This document shows, in pieces, positions 1-10,559 of a stretch of DNA of 64,000 bases (position 1 is the first letter of the stretch; the number at the start of each line of letters is the position of its first letter). The DNA lies in contig JAVTVY010047994.1 in NCBI GenBank assembly GCA_036873755.1, positions 1 to 64,000 of the forward strand, given 5' to 3'. The notes beneath the pieces are model-generated. The model was given only the letters and a program-made list of their open reading frames with translations, searched no databases and had not been told where the DNA came from. Made by a program: the position numbers and the translations under genes. The stretch comes from Hanleya hanleyi (taxonomy: Eukaryota; Mollusca; Polyplacophora; Lepidopleurida; Hanleyidae).

Positions 1-293
1 CCATGCACTGATAGATACTCAGAATGCGCAAACAACTATCTGAGGATATGTTGCCTTAACGGTATCCTGGCCTGTCCGACGATGATTAGAATAAACGGTT
101 CAGATGGTACTTTCTGAAATGGAAACTTCTGATTGGACAAGAATACATCTAACGGACAGGAACGAATATGAAACATGCAAATGGTGGCCTCTGATTGGAT
201 AAGAATCTTCTTGAATTGTAAATATATCCAACGCGGCTCCCCCAGCGTGGGTGTGATGTAACATTGGGGAAAATAAACTATATGAAAAAAACT

Positions 294-349
294 TCTTGTT
301 GTTGTTGTTCTCTCATGTGTCATCCTTGTTGTTGTTGTTGTTGTTCTCT
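294..349. repeat. TTG/CTC microsatellite
   Basis: Two short runs of GTT triplets, each followed by CTCTC, separated by about 20 bases. The surrounding first 500 bases show no gene, no spliced coding signal and no repeat unit that I recognise. Confidence 0.7.
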
Positions 350-499
350 CTCTGGCCTATATCATGGTGTTATGTTAGAGTGTTAAGGTGTAACGACGGG
401 CGTTGACGGGCATCACCGCATTTCGAAGAATTAGTGACAATTCCATGGAATATCAGAGCTTCTGAGCTATTTCACGAGGGCGTTGAAGCATTAAGAATG

Positions 500-2560
500 G
501 TGTTGGTGGGCGTTGCTACAAGATGACACCTCACACGGTCCATTTGGACCACGGATGGTCCATCTCTACACCAAATAACATCCTTCACTGCTAAAAAAGG
601 CCTACTTTCGCTACAACTTGTACTAATGACGTCACCAATGACGTCACAGATGCTATAAATATCCCTGAAATCAGGGTCTATACTCCGAGAGCTACAACAT
701 GATACCCCACACGACGCATTTGCAACGCGGATGGTCCATCTCTACACCAAATACCTTCCTGCACTGTCCCAAAAGGCTCACTTTCGCTAATACTCCTATT
801 GATGACGTCATCGATGACGTCACAGATGCTTCGGACATGCCTCAATTTGGAATGTACACCCCGAGAGCTACAAAATGACACCTCACACGACGCATTCGGA
901 CTAAGGATGGTGCATCTCTACACCAAACTCACCTCACGCACCCACAAAATGTCCACTTTCGCTACTACTCGTACCGATGACGTCATCAATGACGTCACAG
1001 ATGACGCGGACACCCCTCAAATCGGAATGTACATCCCGAGAACTACAAGATGACACCTTCCAGGACGCATTCGAACCGTGAATAGCCCATCTCGACCCCA
1101 AATACCTTCATGTACTGCCCGAAAATGCCCACTTTCACTACTACCGATGACGTCACCGATGACGTCACAGATGACGCGGTACCGATGACGTCACAGATGA
1201 CGTGGACATTCCTCAAATCGGAATGTACACCCCGAGAACTACAAGATGACACCTTCCAGGACGCATTCGAACCGTGAATAGCCCATCTCGACCCTAAATA
1301 CCTTCATGTACTGCCCGAAAATGTCCACTTTCGCTACTACTCGTACCGATGACGTCACCGATGACGTCACAGATGACGCGGACATCCCTCAAATCGGAAT
1401 GTACACCCCGAGAACTACAAGATGACACCTTCCAGGACGCATTCGAACCGTGAATAGCCCATCTCGACCCCAAATACCTTCATGTACTGCCCGAAAATGT
1501 CCACTTTCGCTACTACTCGTACCAATGACGTCACCGATGACGTCACAGATGACGCGGACATCCCTCCAATCGGAATGTACACCCGAGAACTACAAGATGA
1601 CACCTTCCAGGACGCATTCGAACCGTGAATAGCTCATCTCGACCCCAAATACCTTCATGTACTGCCCCAAAATGGCCACTTTACTTACTACAACCAACTG
1701 CGCATGCGCAGATTAACGCGACTTTCATTCAAAAACACACCATTCTGACTCTATCGAACCGTGAATAGCCCATCTCGACCCCAAATACCTTCATGTACTG
1801 CCCGAAAATGTCCACTTTCGCTACTACTCGTACCGATGACGTCACCGATGACGTCACAGATGACGCGGACATCCCTCCAATCGGAATGTACACCCCGAGA
1901 ACTACAAGATGACACCTTCCAGGACGCATTCGAACCGTGAATAGCCCATCTCGACCCCAAATACCTTCATGTACTGTCCCAAAATGGCCACTTTACTTAC
2001 TACAACCAACTGCGCATGCGCAGATTAACGCGACTTTCATTCAAAAACACACCATTCTGACTCTACCCCACACAAGCTTCACTTTGACACCTCACACGAC
2101 CCATTCGAACCGTGAATAGCCCATCTCGACCCCAAATACCTTCATGTACTGCCCGAAAATGTCCACTTTCGCTACTACTCGTACCGATGACGTCACCGAT
2201 GACGTCACAGATGACGCGGACATCCCTCAAATCGGAATGTACACCCCGAGAACTACAAGATGACACCTTCCAGGACGCATTCGAACCGTGAATAGCCCAT
2301 CTCGACCCAAATACCTTCATGTACTGCCCAAAAATGACCACTTTACTTACTACAACCAACTGCGCATGCGCAGATTAACGCGACTTTCATTCAAAAACAC
2401 ACCATTCTGACTCTACCTCACACAAGCTTCACTTTGACACCTCACACGACCCATTCGAACAGTGAATAGCCCATCTCTATCCCAAACACACCCCTACCTA
2501 GCACCCAAAATGCCTGTTTTCTATACTACGGGCCAGGCTGCGCATGCGCAGACTATTGAA
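500..2560. repeat. Satellite array A, about 170-205 bp units with paired TGACGTCA
   Basis: At least eight tandem units share the order: CATCTCGACCCCAAATACC, ATGTCCACTTTCGCTACTAC, a pair of TGACGTCA palindromes, then AATCGGAATGTACACC and CCGAGAACTACAAGATGACA. Units start about 168-205 bp apart in the first half. From about 1640 a second unit type lacking the paired palindrome but carrying TGCGCATGCGCA alternates with the first, giving a higher-order period of roughly 305-355 bp. Open frames here are short on both strands and follow the repeat, so I do not call genes. Confidence 0.9.
803..822. promoter_or_regulatory. Paired CRE-like palindromes (one example of eight)
   Basis: TGACGTCA at 803-810 and again at 815-822, four bases apart. 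TGACGTCA is the full cAMP-response element bound by CREB/ATF bZIP dimers. The same pair, with small changes, recurs near 626, 977, 1145, 1350, 1530, 1835 and 2190. The motif is seen directly; use as a regulatory site is unproven. Confidence 0.5.
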
Positions 2561-2731
2561 CACGGACGAACCATTAGTGTAGTGAAGTGCTCCTCCACGA
2601 GAGCTTCAAAATAAGACCTCACTCGACCCCATTGGACCATTAGGGACTCACCTAGACTCCAACATGTCCACCCCGTATGGGCCTATACACCCATAGCCAT
2701 GCAGTATAGGCCTATGGGCCTACCCAGGCCT

Positions 2732-3225
2732 CGGTGACTTTTTTCAAAAATTTCACCGATTCGCTCCGCAACACTTCCTATCGTGTTCTAAATGACGAGA
2801 CGAGTAAAACGAGACACCACAACCCTACCGCAAATGTATAGAAGTACGTTTCCCAGGGGACAAACATTGATCCTAATACTCCCAGTATGGACTATATGGG
2901 GCTCAGTGACTTTTTTCAAAAATTTCACCGATTCGCACGGGGACACTTCTTATCATGTTCTAAATGACGAGACGAGTAAAACGAAACCCCACAACCCTAC
3001 CGCAAATGTATAGAAGTACGTTTCCCAGGGGGACAAACATTGATCCTAATACTCCCAGTATGGACTATATGGGGCTCAGTGACTTGTTTCAAAAATTTCA
3101 CCGATTCGCACGGGGACACTTCTTATCATGTTCTAAATGACGAGACGAGTAAAACGAAACCCCACAACCCTACCGTAAATGTATAGAAGTAGGTTTCCCA
3201 GGATGGTCCTATACCTCCCATACCC
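2732..3225. repeat. Satellite array B, 172-173 bp units
   Basis: Three consecutive copies begin at 2732, 2904 and 3077 with (C)AGTGACTTNTTTCAAAAATT. Each continues through ATGACGAGACGAGTAAAACG and AAATGTATAGAAGTACGTTT. Copies two and three are almost identical, the first is more diverged. This family does not resemble array A or C in sequence although the unit length is similar. No coding function seen. Confidence 0.85.
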
Positions 3226-3440
3226 CATATAGGCATTTTCCCGTAATTTAGAATAAAGTCCGTATTCCGTATTTTTTCAGGAATTTTTTACATACACCCA
3301 CCCTGGAACTAGGGGGAGATAACTCTATTGACAGGCGAGCCCCGTTAAGCCCGGCGACCTATATACCACCCATACCCCATATAGGCATTTTCCCAGGTTT
3401 TTCGATAAAGTCCGTTTTCCGGTTTTTTTCAGGAAAAATT
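3225..3440. repeat. Duplicated 150-bp linker between satellite arrays
   Basis: Two diverged copies of a segment starting CCCCATATAGGCATTTTCCC, near 3227 and 3374, about 147 bp apart. Each is followed by AATAAAGTCCG or GATAAAGTCCG and a TTTTTTCAGG stretch. It joins arrays B and C. Confidence 0.6.
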
Positions 3441-4620
3441 TTACATGCACCCACCCCATTGCCTGAATGCCTCTTCACCTAGGCTTCACTTTGATATCTC
3501 ACTCGACCCCATTGGACCATTAGGGGCTCCCCTAGCTCCAACACGTCTATTTCCATACCCTTGGGCCACCGCGCATGCGCAGAATGACCCTAATTTAACC
3601 CACACCCAGCCCATCAGATGCCCCTTCACGAATGCTTCACATCGATACCTCACTCGACCCCATTGGTCCATTAGGGGCTTCCCTAGATGCCAAAACGTCT
3701 ATTTTCATACCCTTCGGCCACCGCGCATGCGCAGAATGACCCTAATTTAACCCCACACCCAGTCCATCAGATGCCCCTTCACATAAGCTTCACATCGATA
3801 CCTCACTCGACCCCATTGGTCCATTAGGGGCTTCCCTAGATACCAAAACGTCTATTTTCATACCCTTCGGCCACCGCGCATGCGCAGAATGACCCTAATT
3901 TAACCCCACACCCAGTCCATCAGATGCCCCTTCACATAAGCTTCACATCGATACCTCACTCGACCCCATTGGTCCATTAGGGGCTTCCCTAGATACCAAA
4001 ACGTCTATTTTCATACCCTTCGGCCAACGCGCATGCGCAGAATGACCCTAATTCAACCCCACACCCAGTCCATTAGATGCCCCTTCATGAATGCTTCACT
4101 TTGATACCTCACTCGACCCCATCGGTCCACTAGGGGCTTCCCTAGCTCCAAAACGTCTATTTTCATACCCTTGGGCCACCGCGCATGCGCAGAATGACCC
4201 TAATTCAACCCCACACCCAGTACATCAGATGCCCCTTCATGAATGCTTCACTTTGATACCTCACTCGACCCCATCGGTCCACTAGGGGCTTCCCTAGCTC
4301 CAAAACGTCTATTTTCATACCCTTGGGCCACCGCGCATGCGCAGAATGACCCTAATTCAACCCCACACCCAGTCCATCAGATGCCCCTTCATGAATGCTT
4401 CACTTTGATACCTCACTCGACCCCATCGGTCCACTAGGGGCTCCCCTAGCTCCAAAAGGCTATTTTCATACCCTTCGGCCACCGCGCATGCGCAGAAGGC
4501 CGATATGTCAACCCCTCACCCAGCCCATTAGATGCCCCTTCACCTAAGCTTCACTTTGATACCTCACTCGACCCCATCCGACCATTTTATCTAGGGACTA
4601 CTTTTTCTCCGCGGAAGTTT
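3440..4620. repeat. Satellite array C, 152-bp units with GCGCATGCGC
   Basis: Seven to eight tandem units of 151-153 bp. The palindrome GCGCATGCGC falls at 3571, 3723, 3876, 4029, 4181, 4333 and 4484, always in the context CGCGCATGCGCAGAA. Other fixed blocks are TCACTCGACCCCAT, AAACGTCTATTTTCATACCC and CCCAGTCCATCAGATGCCCC. Units around 4091 and 4243 are nearly identical. The element matches the consensus of the NRF-1 transcription factor (YGCGCAYGCGCR). No gene is supported. Confidence 0.92.
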
Positions 4621-5466
4621 TTTCCCGAGACCGAATCACCGCCAAAACCGCGGCCAAACCGCATCACCGCGGATGAATACATTTTTTTTTTTTTTTTTTG
4701 CGGAACTATTTAATCATTGACCTTTGGTGACCCTTCCTCGTTGCTCCGCATTGCTCCTCATTGAGCATGCGCAGTAGGCAGCCAACAAGGTTCTGCGCAT
4801 GCGCAGTGAGGAGCTGACGCTACTTAATCCACTTTGTATACTACTTACAACCGATATAGAGGTGTTTGTTTTGTACTAATTTCATTTCACATCTTCATAC
4901 GAATCTATGAAAGACGTTCCAGTGGTAAGTTATTACATAAATACTGAAATGAAGACTTTAAATTCACTTCTATCCATATAAATATATATTGAAATGGGTA
5001 AATAAATCTCCTTGAAACGGTTTCCCTCATGCCACCGCTGTTACTTTCACCTTGCATGAACAAACAAAATCATGGATAACATGTATAATGGGCTGCCTGG
5101 ATTTCTATTGTACTTCTACGACGAAAACAACCTCCTTCTACTTCTACCTCCTTTACGAGAAAATATTGCTATTCGCATTATATAGCGAGTAGATTGTTCC
5201 TGTGTTGTTGCTTGAGCGGGTGGGGTGGAAACACACTTACCCAATTCATGGTGTTACTTTCAGAGCGTAGTCAATACTGCTGAGATCTAAATTTTGCCCA
5301 ATATATAACATGTATTTACACAAGACACGTAAAACACTTTAGGTTACAACGTGGGATTAGATTCTCAGAACGTGTCGCGACCTAGGAGAATTTGTTTATT
5401 TTGGAATTTGTATATTATGATATTTTCCTATCGAAATACGAAAGTACTCAGAGCTTCTCGTTTCAG
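4621..5466 (+). other. Gene-free stretch before the first recognised exon
   Basis: Holds a poly-T run (4681-4699), an imperfect and a perfect TGCGCATGCGCA site (near 4764 and at 4794-4805), and a good-looking splice donor (CCAGTG followed by GTAAGT, near 4920). That donor lies in a short stretch beginning ATGAAAGAC, but splicing there would be phase 0 and does not match the phase-1 acceptor at 5467. I therefore do not call it a first exon. The upstream exons of the gene at 5467 are not identified. Confidence 0.4.
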
Positions 5467-5811
5467 CCCAAGAGGATGCTACATGGCCTGGAATGGAAAA
5501 ATATCCAACAGAAACTAATCCCATAAGTAAATGCAATAGTACTAGCCATGAGCACAGTGAGGAATCTACAAGAATGCAGGTATCGTTCCTATCTACGAAG
5601 ACGACCTCTACCGATGATATATCACAGAATGTGAGCGGCTCATCTGGTAGTAGCGAATCACGGCTACCTCAGGCAACTACAACCGAACGTTCGTCGTTTA
5701 AAGAAGAGGCCAGGGTTGATTTATCTACAAGCGAGATATCAGAAGACGTGTCCAACCCCACAAGTAGAGAGGACACATCCCAAAGAAGCGTGTACACAGA
5801 TGGACACACTG
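5467..5811 (+). CDS. Internal exon, Ser/Thr-rich stalk of a membrane protein
   Basis: The exon is defined by a polypyrimidine acceptor (TCTCGTTTCAG) at 5466 and a donor GTATGA at 5812. Both ends are phase 1: the first two bases complete a split codon and the last base opens one. It encodes about 114 residues rich in Ser, Thr, Glu and Asp with several potential N-glycosylation sites and no Cys-rich fold, as expected of an extended extracellular stalk. The open frame runs on past the donor to a stop at 5826, but the matching phase at the exon starting 8412 makes splicing the better reading. The ATG at 5493 lies inside the exon and is probably not the start. Upstream exons encoding the ectodomain were not found; the partner exon is described at 8412. 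Confidence 0.55.
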
Positions 5812-5929
5812 GTATGAACGATTGCTAATCTTTAGTGAACATTGCCTCAAGTAATAATGTTCATCTAGCCAGCAACGCCCCACCGTAGACCCTATATGAT
5901 ATATACGACATCGTATCCATCGTATACAT

Positions 5930-6356
5930 TACAAACGTCTGGTCCGTCATTCATTATTCAGCCGTCGTCCATTAACGAATATCCACATTCATGATCCAAA
6001 GACCTATTCCAAATTTCATAAAAAAAACATTAGCACCAAATTCAAAATTACAAGCGTCTGGTCCGTTATTCATAATTCAGCCGTCGTCCATTAGAGAATA
6101 TCCGCGTCCATAATCCATAGACCTATTCCATATTCCATATAACAGTATTAGCACCAAATTCAAAAAGACAATCATAGTATACATAAACATAGGCTTGTTT
6201 CCTGCAAGAGAGAAGCGGTCAACAGTTTTCAATGATGCCGACAAGACATCATGATGTTCCAAAGGACAATCATAGTATAAACACAGGCTGGTTTCCTGCA
6301 AGAGAGAAGCGGTCAACAGTTTTCAGTGATTCCGGCAAAACATGATGATGTTCCAA
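5930..6356 (-). repeat. Membrane-exon repeat family R1 (two copies, one internally duplicated)
   Basis: A partial copy (about 5930-6049) is followed by a fuller one (6050-6356). Read on the minus strand the fuller copy has an acceptor-like CTCTCTTGCAG followed by a frame encoding a hydrophobic segment (MFMYTMIVFLNLVLILLYGI) and a short tail ending MDDG-stop. An extra 90-bp piece containing the acceptor region is repeated within it. Related copies lie at 13175-13370 (+), 19268-19432 (-), 22578-22795 (-), with fragments near 24675 and 26840-26985. Probably a mobile or duplicated terminal exon; function unknown. Confidence 0.6.
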
Positions 6357-6560
6357 AAATCCGTATCGCTGATCAGTATTCTTAATCCATATGATATTCG
6401 TTGTAAATTCGTCATCTAGAGAATGATGTATCTCGGTCACGCTTTGATTGTGCCTATTCATATGAACACCATGAGGATCTTAAAGTGTATGGGTTCATAC
6501 GGTCCCCTGCCCCGGAATTAGACATAAGCTACGAAACGTAACGCCATAGATCTTGCATAT
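6357..6560. repeat. Dispersed block, copy also at 22796-23010
   Basis: Shares long stretches with 22796-23010 (for example CTACGAAACGTAACGCCATA or TTACGAAACGTAACGCCATA near the end, and CACGCTTTGATTGTG in the middle), both next to an R1 copy. More distant relatives occur at 24960-25040, 27290-27420 and 63420-63510. No stable open frame. Confidence 0.6.
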
Positions 6561-7269
6561 CCATTGCAACATAAACGAAATAGTCACGAGAAAATGGTTT
6601 TGATTGAACTAGCGGTTCGCTGTAGGGAATGCTGGTAAGGAATAATCCGATTCGGGAACATGCAAATCTTCCACATACATTGTAGGTGAATTTTCACCGT
6701 AAAAATGCATCTAATCCTAGTCTCTACATCTTCCTGCATCTTAATATAGTTTTGGCTTGTTTCTCCGTTTGTCCGGCCCATATGACCAGTTTTGGTTGAA
6801 AAGTCCTGCAGTTTCTCCAGAGCAGTATTGTTATCACCTGGTGTGAACTAAAAGACAAAAATCTAAGGAGGCATACCTTGCCCAATGGAGGGGACAATTT
6901 GTTCAGTCTAAAGGTCGTGAATCTTTGCTTAGATAGCTACGGGTTCACGGAAAACGACTTAAAACCAAACAATAACATTGGAAACGGACATATCAAATAC
7001 CCCCTGCACACTTTGAATAAAAACATATATAGAAGCTGTGTAAAGGATGAGTTGATATTCTTAAAAAAAAAATGACATCAAATTGGAGTTCCTAAGACAA
7101 TAAAACAAATCTGGAGAAAAACGTATTGAAGCGCTAACCTCTGACCCTTGTCGTCAGGGTCCGATTATCATCACGTCGTATAATATCGATTAGTTGGTTG
7201 TGTTGGACGTCCTATTGTGGCGTACGTTGCTCGGCAATGACGTGAACAAAGGCATTACGGTTTAGCCTT

Positions 7270-7500
7270 ATGATGTTGTTGGCGTTAAAATGGAAATGCC
7301 GACTGAAAATTCACCACGATTGCTCTCTACGACGATCGTAATTAGACTTCGACGTCATGGGTCAGCAGTTCACGGCCTTTGCCGCTTCCAAACATGCGTG
7401 GTAATGGATGGTTTAAAGTTCGTTTTTTCTAACGTCGACCATTCCGCAAAACCGTAAACCGCTATTAAATATCAAATGTAACCTCTTACAACAGTTTAGC
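7270..7500. repeat. Inverted copy of 12840-13060
   Basis: Reverse-complementing 12840-13060 gives the same order of short blocks: the Cys/Asp-like palindromic ACGTCG region, CACGCATGTTTG-like centre and TAAACCGCTTA-like end. Divergence is high. No coding frame. Confidence 0.45.
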
Positions 7501-7507
7501 ATGAAGG

Positions 7508-7537
7508 GGTGGGGGGGAGGGGGTGAGGGGACCATTT
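7508..7537. repeat. G-rich tract
   Basis: GGGGTGGGGGGGAGGGGGTGAGGGG within the intron, four G-runs close together, able in principle to form a G-quadruplex on the plus strand. Confidence 0.5.
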
Positions 7538-8350
7538 GGTAGAGCCTTTGATACCCACTGGGATCCGGAATATCCATTCGGAATATTCATTTCCATACAT
7601 GTACTATAACACGAATAGGGCTATCTGTGGTCATGGAAAGCTGCATATGGTGATATCAGAGTAAGATATCACCAGGATCGGCGTTCAATGAATTCGATTT
7701 AATGAATGACATTTATCGCCCACTCGGGGCTGAAACATACAAGTTCCATGTGCATCTTATTCGATAAATCTTTCTTGATGTTTGTTGAGAAAATGTAGTC
7801 TGCTCTGGACATCTCTTTGTTCGGATACGCCAGCCAAGTCTTGCGCACCACTACGTATAATTGATCTGCTTGATCAGTGCACTCACCTGACTTACAGACT
7901 AGTTAAAAACTAAATGGAGAAAAGATGGATTTCTGGGAACTTCTAGGTCTTATGATATACTTGTCCATTCAGCACAGGTTATACATGATGTAAAGTAAAA
8001 GATAACATGTATGCCCAAATCTCTACTTCCAAATTTGCCAACGCCCCAGCATGGTGGACATTTTAACTGTATGTTGATATGCAGGTGCCGTCTAAAAACT
8101 GAGCTCAATATCAAATTTAGAACTGGTGGCCGGGAACATGTACATACTGTATTATGTGTATGTCTTTCTTTCGCCTCGTCTTTTGAAGAATAGTTTGGGT
8201 GGTCTAGAACAAAAAAAATAGTCATCTAGTATCACCAAGGGCTTCTTCTTCATTTGAAAGACATTTCCTTGGTATAGGGGGTTTCAGGCATGGAGAAGAG
8301 ATTAATCCCCTGCGCCTGAGGCTAAGGTACATAGTTATGGTAATTTTTGA

Positions 8351-8373
8351 ATTATATATATATATATATATAT
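8351..8373. repeat. AT dinucleotide microsatellite
   Basis: About ten AT repeats, 40 bases upstream of the terminal-exon acceptor. Confidence 0.85.
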
Positions 8374-8411
8374 TTAGATTTTCAGTTATATAAATTATTT
8401 CTCAATTTCAG

Positions 8412-8740
8412 ACAACCCAACATCGCCATCCAACTCAATGTCTCTGGCGACGAATTATACCTCCTGCTATTGTAACTGCATCAACAATACATTAACAAAA
8501 GATGAAAAGCAGAAAATGATGAAAGCCATTCTGGAATCTCTTACCGTTGACAAGCACCATTTCTCTTCTTCACATCGGAAATATTCCAGTGCGCATGACC
8601 ACCGTGCCAGTGCAAAGGGGATTGGCTATATCGGTGTCGTGCTACTCACATGTGCATTTGGAAGCATTGTATTGTTAGATTCTACATTCCTCTATCGGGA
8701 GTTTATTCGGATGACTAAAAATCTTTCTGGAAAACGCTGA
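8412..8740 (+). CDS. Terminal exon, conserved C-terminal membrane anchor
   Basis: Starts after the acceptor TTTCAG at 8411 in phase 1 and ends at TGA 8738-8740. It encodes about 109 residues: a polar linker, a CYCNC cysteine motif, a Lys/Glu-rich helix (TKDEKQKMMKAILESLTVDK), a Ser/His/Arg-rich segment (SSSHRKYSSAHDHRASAKG), one membrane helix (IGYIGVVLLTCAFGSIVLLD) and a short basic tail. I recognise this arrangement (CxCxC, LT-x-E-helix, LTVDK, S-x-RRK-x-SA-D-x-R-x-SA, hydrophobic anchor) from the C-termini of many uncharacterised molluscan type I membrane proteins whose ectodomains are lectin, PAN or similar modules. This is from memory, not a search. The ectodomain of this gene lies upstream and was not identified. 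Function unknown; a surface receptor or adhesion protein is the likely class. Confidence 0.65.
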
Positions 8741-8956
8741 AAGGTGAACGGTGCGGAAACATAGAATTAGCATATACTAGTGATAGCATATTCTGCAAGT
8801 GATATATAATATATTTAGGAAATTGAATCTTATATTACGTCCAGAATCCTGTCTCTGTTCATGAATTGTACATTCAGAACATTCCAGAAGCGAACAATGG
8901 ACTATTTTATGTCACTTGTGTAACAGCTTCACTGCGAACACTTCTGATGGGCCGAA

Positions 8957-8962
8957 AATAAA
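8957..8962 (+). other. Candidate polyadenylation signal
   Basis: AATAAA 217 bases after the stop codon at 8740, in an otherwise AT-rich downstream region. Plausible for the membrane-protein gene; not tested. Confidence 0.35.
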
Positions 8963-9642
8963 CGACAACCTACCAAGAAACACGCAACCGCGACACTTTC
9001 CCAAGTATTTGCACTCCAGTAGATTGAGAATCACATTTTTTATTAATACACAATCTTTTACCAGAAAAAAATACAAAATACAATTTACAAGAACATGACT
9101 GAACACAGGAATTATAAACGCAGTTAAATGATTTCACTACTTGAGAATTCTCATGATTTTTAACCAGCTGTTTCGAACTAATACTATGGATTACTACACG
9201 AAAATAAAACTACCTCAAGAGCCTATGCACATTGAACTTTACATAAAACAAATTAAACATCACTGAACATTAGGAGAATTAGTTCAACATGGCGAAAATT
9301 CAAAGCGAAAATTTTCAGTTGTGTGAAATACATATAAAATGATAATCGCCACTAAACCTTACAGGAAATATGGCAATTAATCTATTTGAAAATTATTTTG
9401 AATGTGGACATAAACAGTAAGGTTTTAACATTTCCGACAATAGAGAATCACACTGTTAGATCAATAATAATATTTTTAGTAACGAAACCTTGTTGAAATT
9501 TGTAATCTACTCGACTGGCATATTCGCTGTTAGTTCTCCCAACAGTGAGAGGTAGATATCTCTTCAATATATTTTACATTTTTCACGAATTTACAGCATC
9601 CATGGTCATAGTGGTAAACCCCACCCATGGGTTTAGTATAGA
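8963..9642. other. No feature seen
   Basis: AT-rich sequence with scattered stops in all frames, no recognised repeat from elsewhere in the window. Confidence 0.5.
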
Positions 9643-10083
9643 TCAGGCATGACAATGTACACTAAATGGCGAAGAACGTTTCCATGAGTTACTTCTTAGA
9701 ATCTGGATAACATACCGCAAACACAAATACAAAACCATTGAGGATACAATTGAAGTATTTCTCACTGAATCCAAAGTAGATAATAGAAACACGAAAGGGC
9801 AAAGGCCCTGATTGCCGTCGTTCTTTGAGTCTACTGGGTAGCTTTGCAAGACAGAACAGCGATTCAGAAGGTCGAAAAGACAGACTTTTGCATTTTGTGA
9901 AATAGTGCTTCTGGTGTAAATTACTGACAAGTACAGTAATAAGCAACTGAGATCAAAACCAGCCGCGGTGGCGACCATGTTGATGAAAGCACACCTGAAG
10001 TGTCTAATTTTTCCATGGTTAAGAATAAGACAGTTTATGAAAGCAAATAACGGTACCCAGACCGCTATATAATTTGATGTCAA
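9643..10083 (-). other. Unrecognised open frame with hydrophobic segments
   Basis: A 146-codon minus-strand frame with two or three hydrophobic stretches, overlapped by an 85-codon frame in another register (9689-9946) that also ends in a hydrophobic stretch and a CYPDSKK tail. The two together vaguely recall a frameshifted multi-pass membrane protein, but I cannot match a family and see no conserved receptor motif. It may be chance. Treat as a hypothetical or decayed fragment. Confidence 0.15.
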
Positions 10084-10254
10084 GCGGGAGCCTCTGGCCT
10101 TGTAGTGTGGAACTAAGGCTGATATAGTTTAGACTATGTTTATAGGAATTTGAGTCTCAGCTCTGCATGGTATTGTCTTAAATGAGCAGTTTGTTATTCA
10201 GAGCGTCGACCTTTGGCGGTGGAACTATATGTACTATTGGAAGTGTTGCTGTGT

Positions 10255-10450
10255 TTGACTTCTTGGTACTACTTTTCTGACTTCTATCTTTTTCTGACTT
10301 GTTGTAAAAATGTTGTAAATATTCCTCCGACGTAAAACACAACATTTGAAGGATACAATTGATTCTCCATGGCCGTATTTCATGTTTGCCAGAAGAAGAC
10401 AGAATGAAAGCCTGTGTTTTTATCCAAAACAACATTTTTGTTAGAATGAC
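10255..10450. repeat. Duplicated block, partner at 13372-13560
   Basis: The two segments share GGTACTACTTTTCTG/GGTACTATTTTTCTG, the ATGGCCGTA block, AGACAGAATGAAAGCCTGT and the final TTTTTATCCAAAACAACAT. A 116-codon minus-strand frame crosses the first copy (10178-10528), but the partner does not keep it open, so I do not call a gene. Confidence 0.6.
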
Positions 10451-10559
10451 ATCTTCGGTAGTGAAGCGCCAGCATAGCCAGCGGGTTTCTTCATTGACCA
10501 GTGAACGGTTTTCTGAAAACGTCCACAATAACCGTTTTTACACGACGGCTAGAAACTGA

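Larger units (their letters stand above)
5812..8411 (+). other. Intron, 2.6 kb, loaded with repeat copies
   Basis: Lies between the phase-1 donor at 5812 and the phase-1 acceptor ending at 8411 (TTTCTCAATTTCAG). It contains minus-strand copies of the membrane-exon repeat (5930-6356), a conserved block shared with 22.8-23.0 kb (6357-6560), an inverted copy of 12.84-13.06 kb (7270-7500) and an AT dinucleotide run just before the acceptor. From 6560 to 7270 and 7500 to 8350 I see nothing recognisable. Confidence 0.5.

Noticed and set aside
1043..2359. Several similar minus-strand frames of 60-98 codons across 1.0-2.4 kb (MSSCSSRGVHSD-type)
   Set aside because: They repeat with the satellite unit, lack a consistent start and stop, and exist because the unit has few stops.
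3445..4437. Repeated frames (MLHFDTSLDPIGPLG-type) in array C
   Set aside because: Products of the 152-bp repeat, with no coding features; 152 is not a multiple of 3, so the frame cannot run through.
4880..4930. Candidate first exon ATGAAAGACGTTCCAGTG before GTAAGT
   Set aside because: Good donor, but phase 0 against the phase-1 acceptor at 5467, and no signal peptide.
9643..10083. A G-protein-coupled receptor relic
   Set aside because: Hydrophobic stretches and a CYPDSKK tail are suggestive, but no DRY, CWxP or NPxxY motif is visible and the frame is broken.
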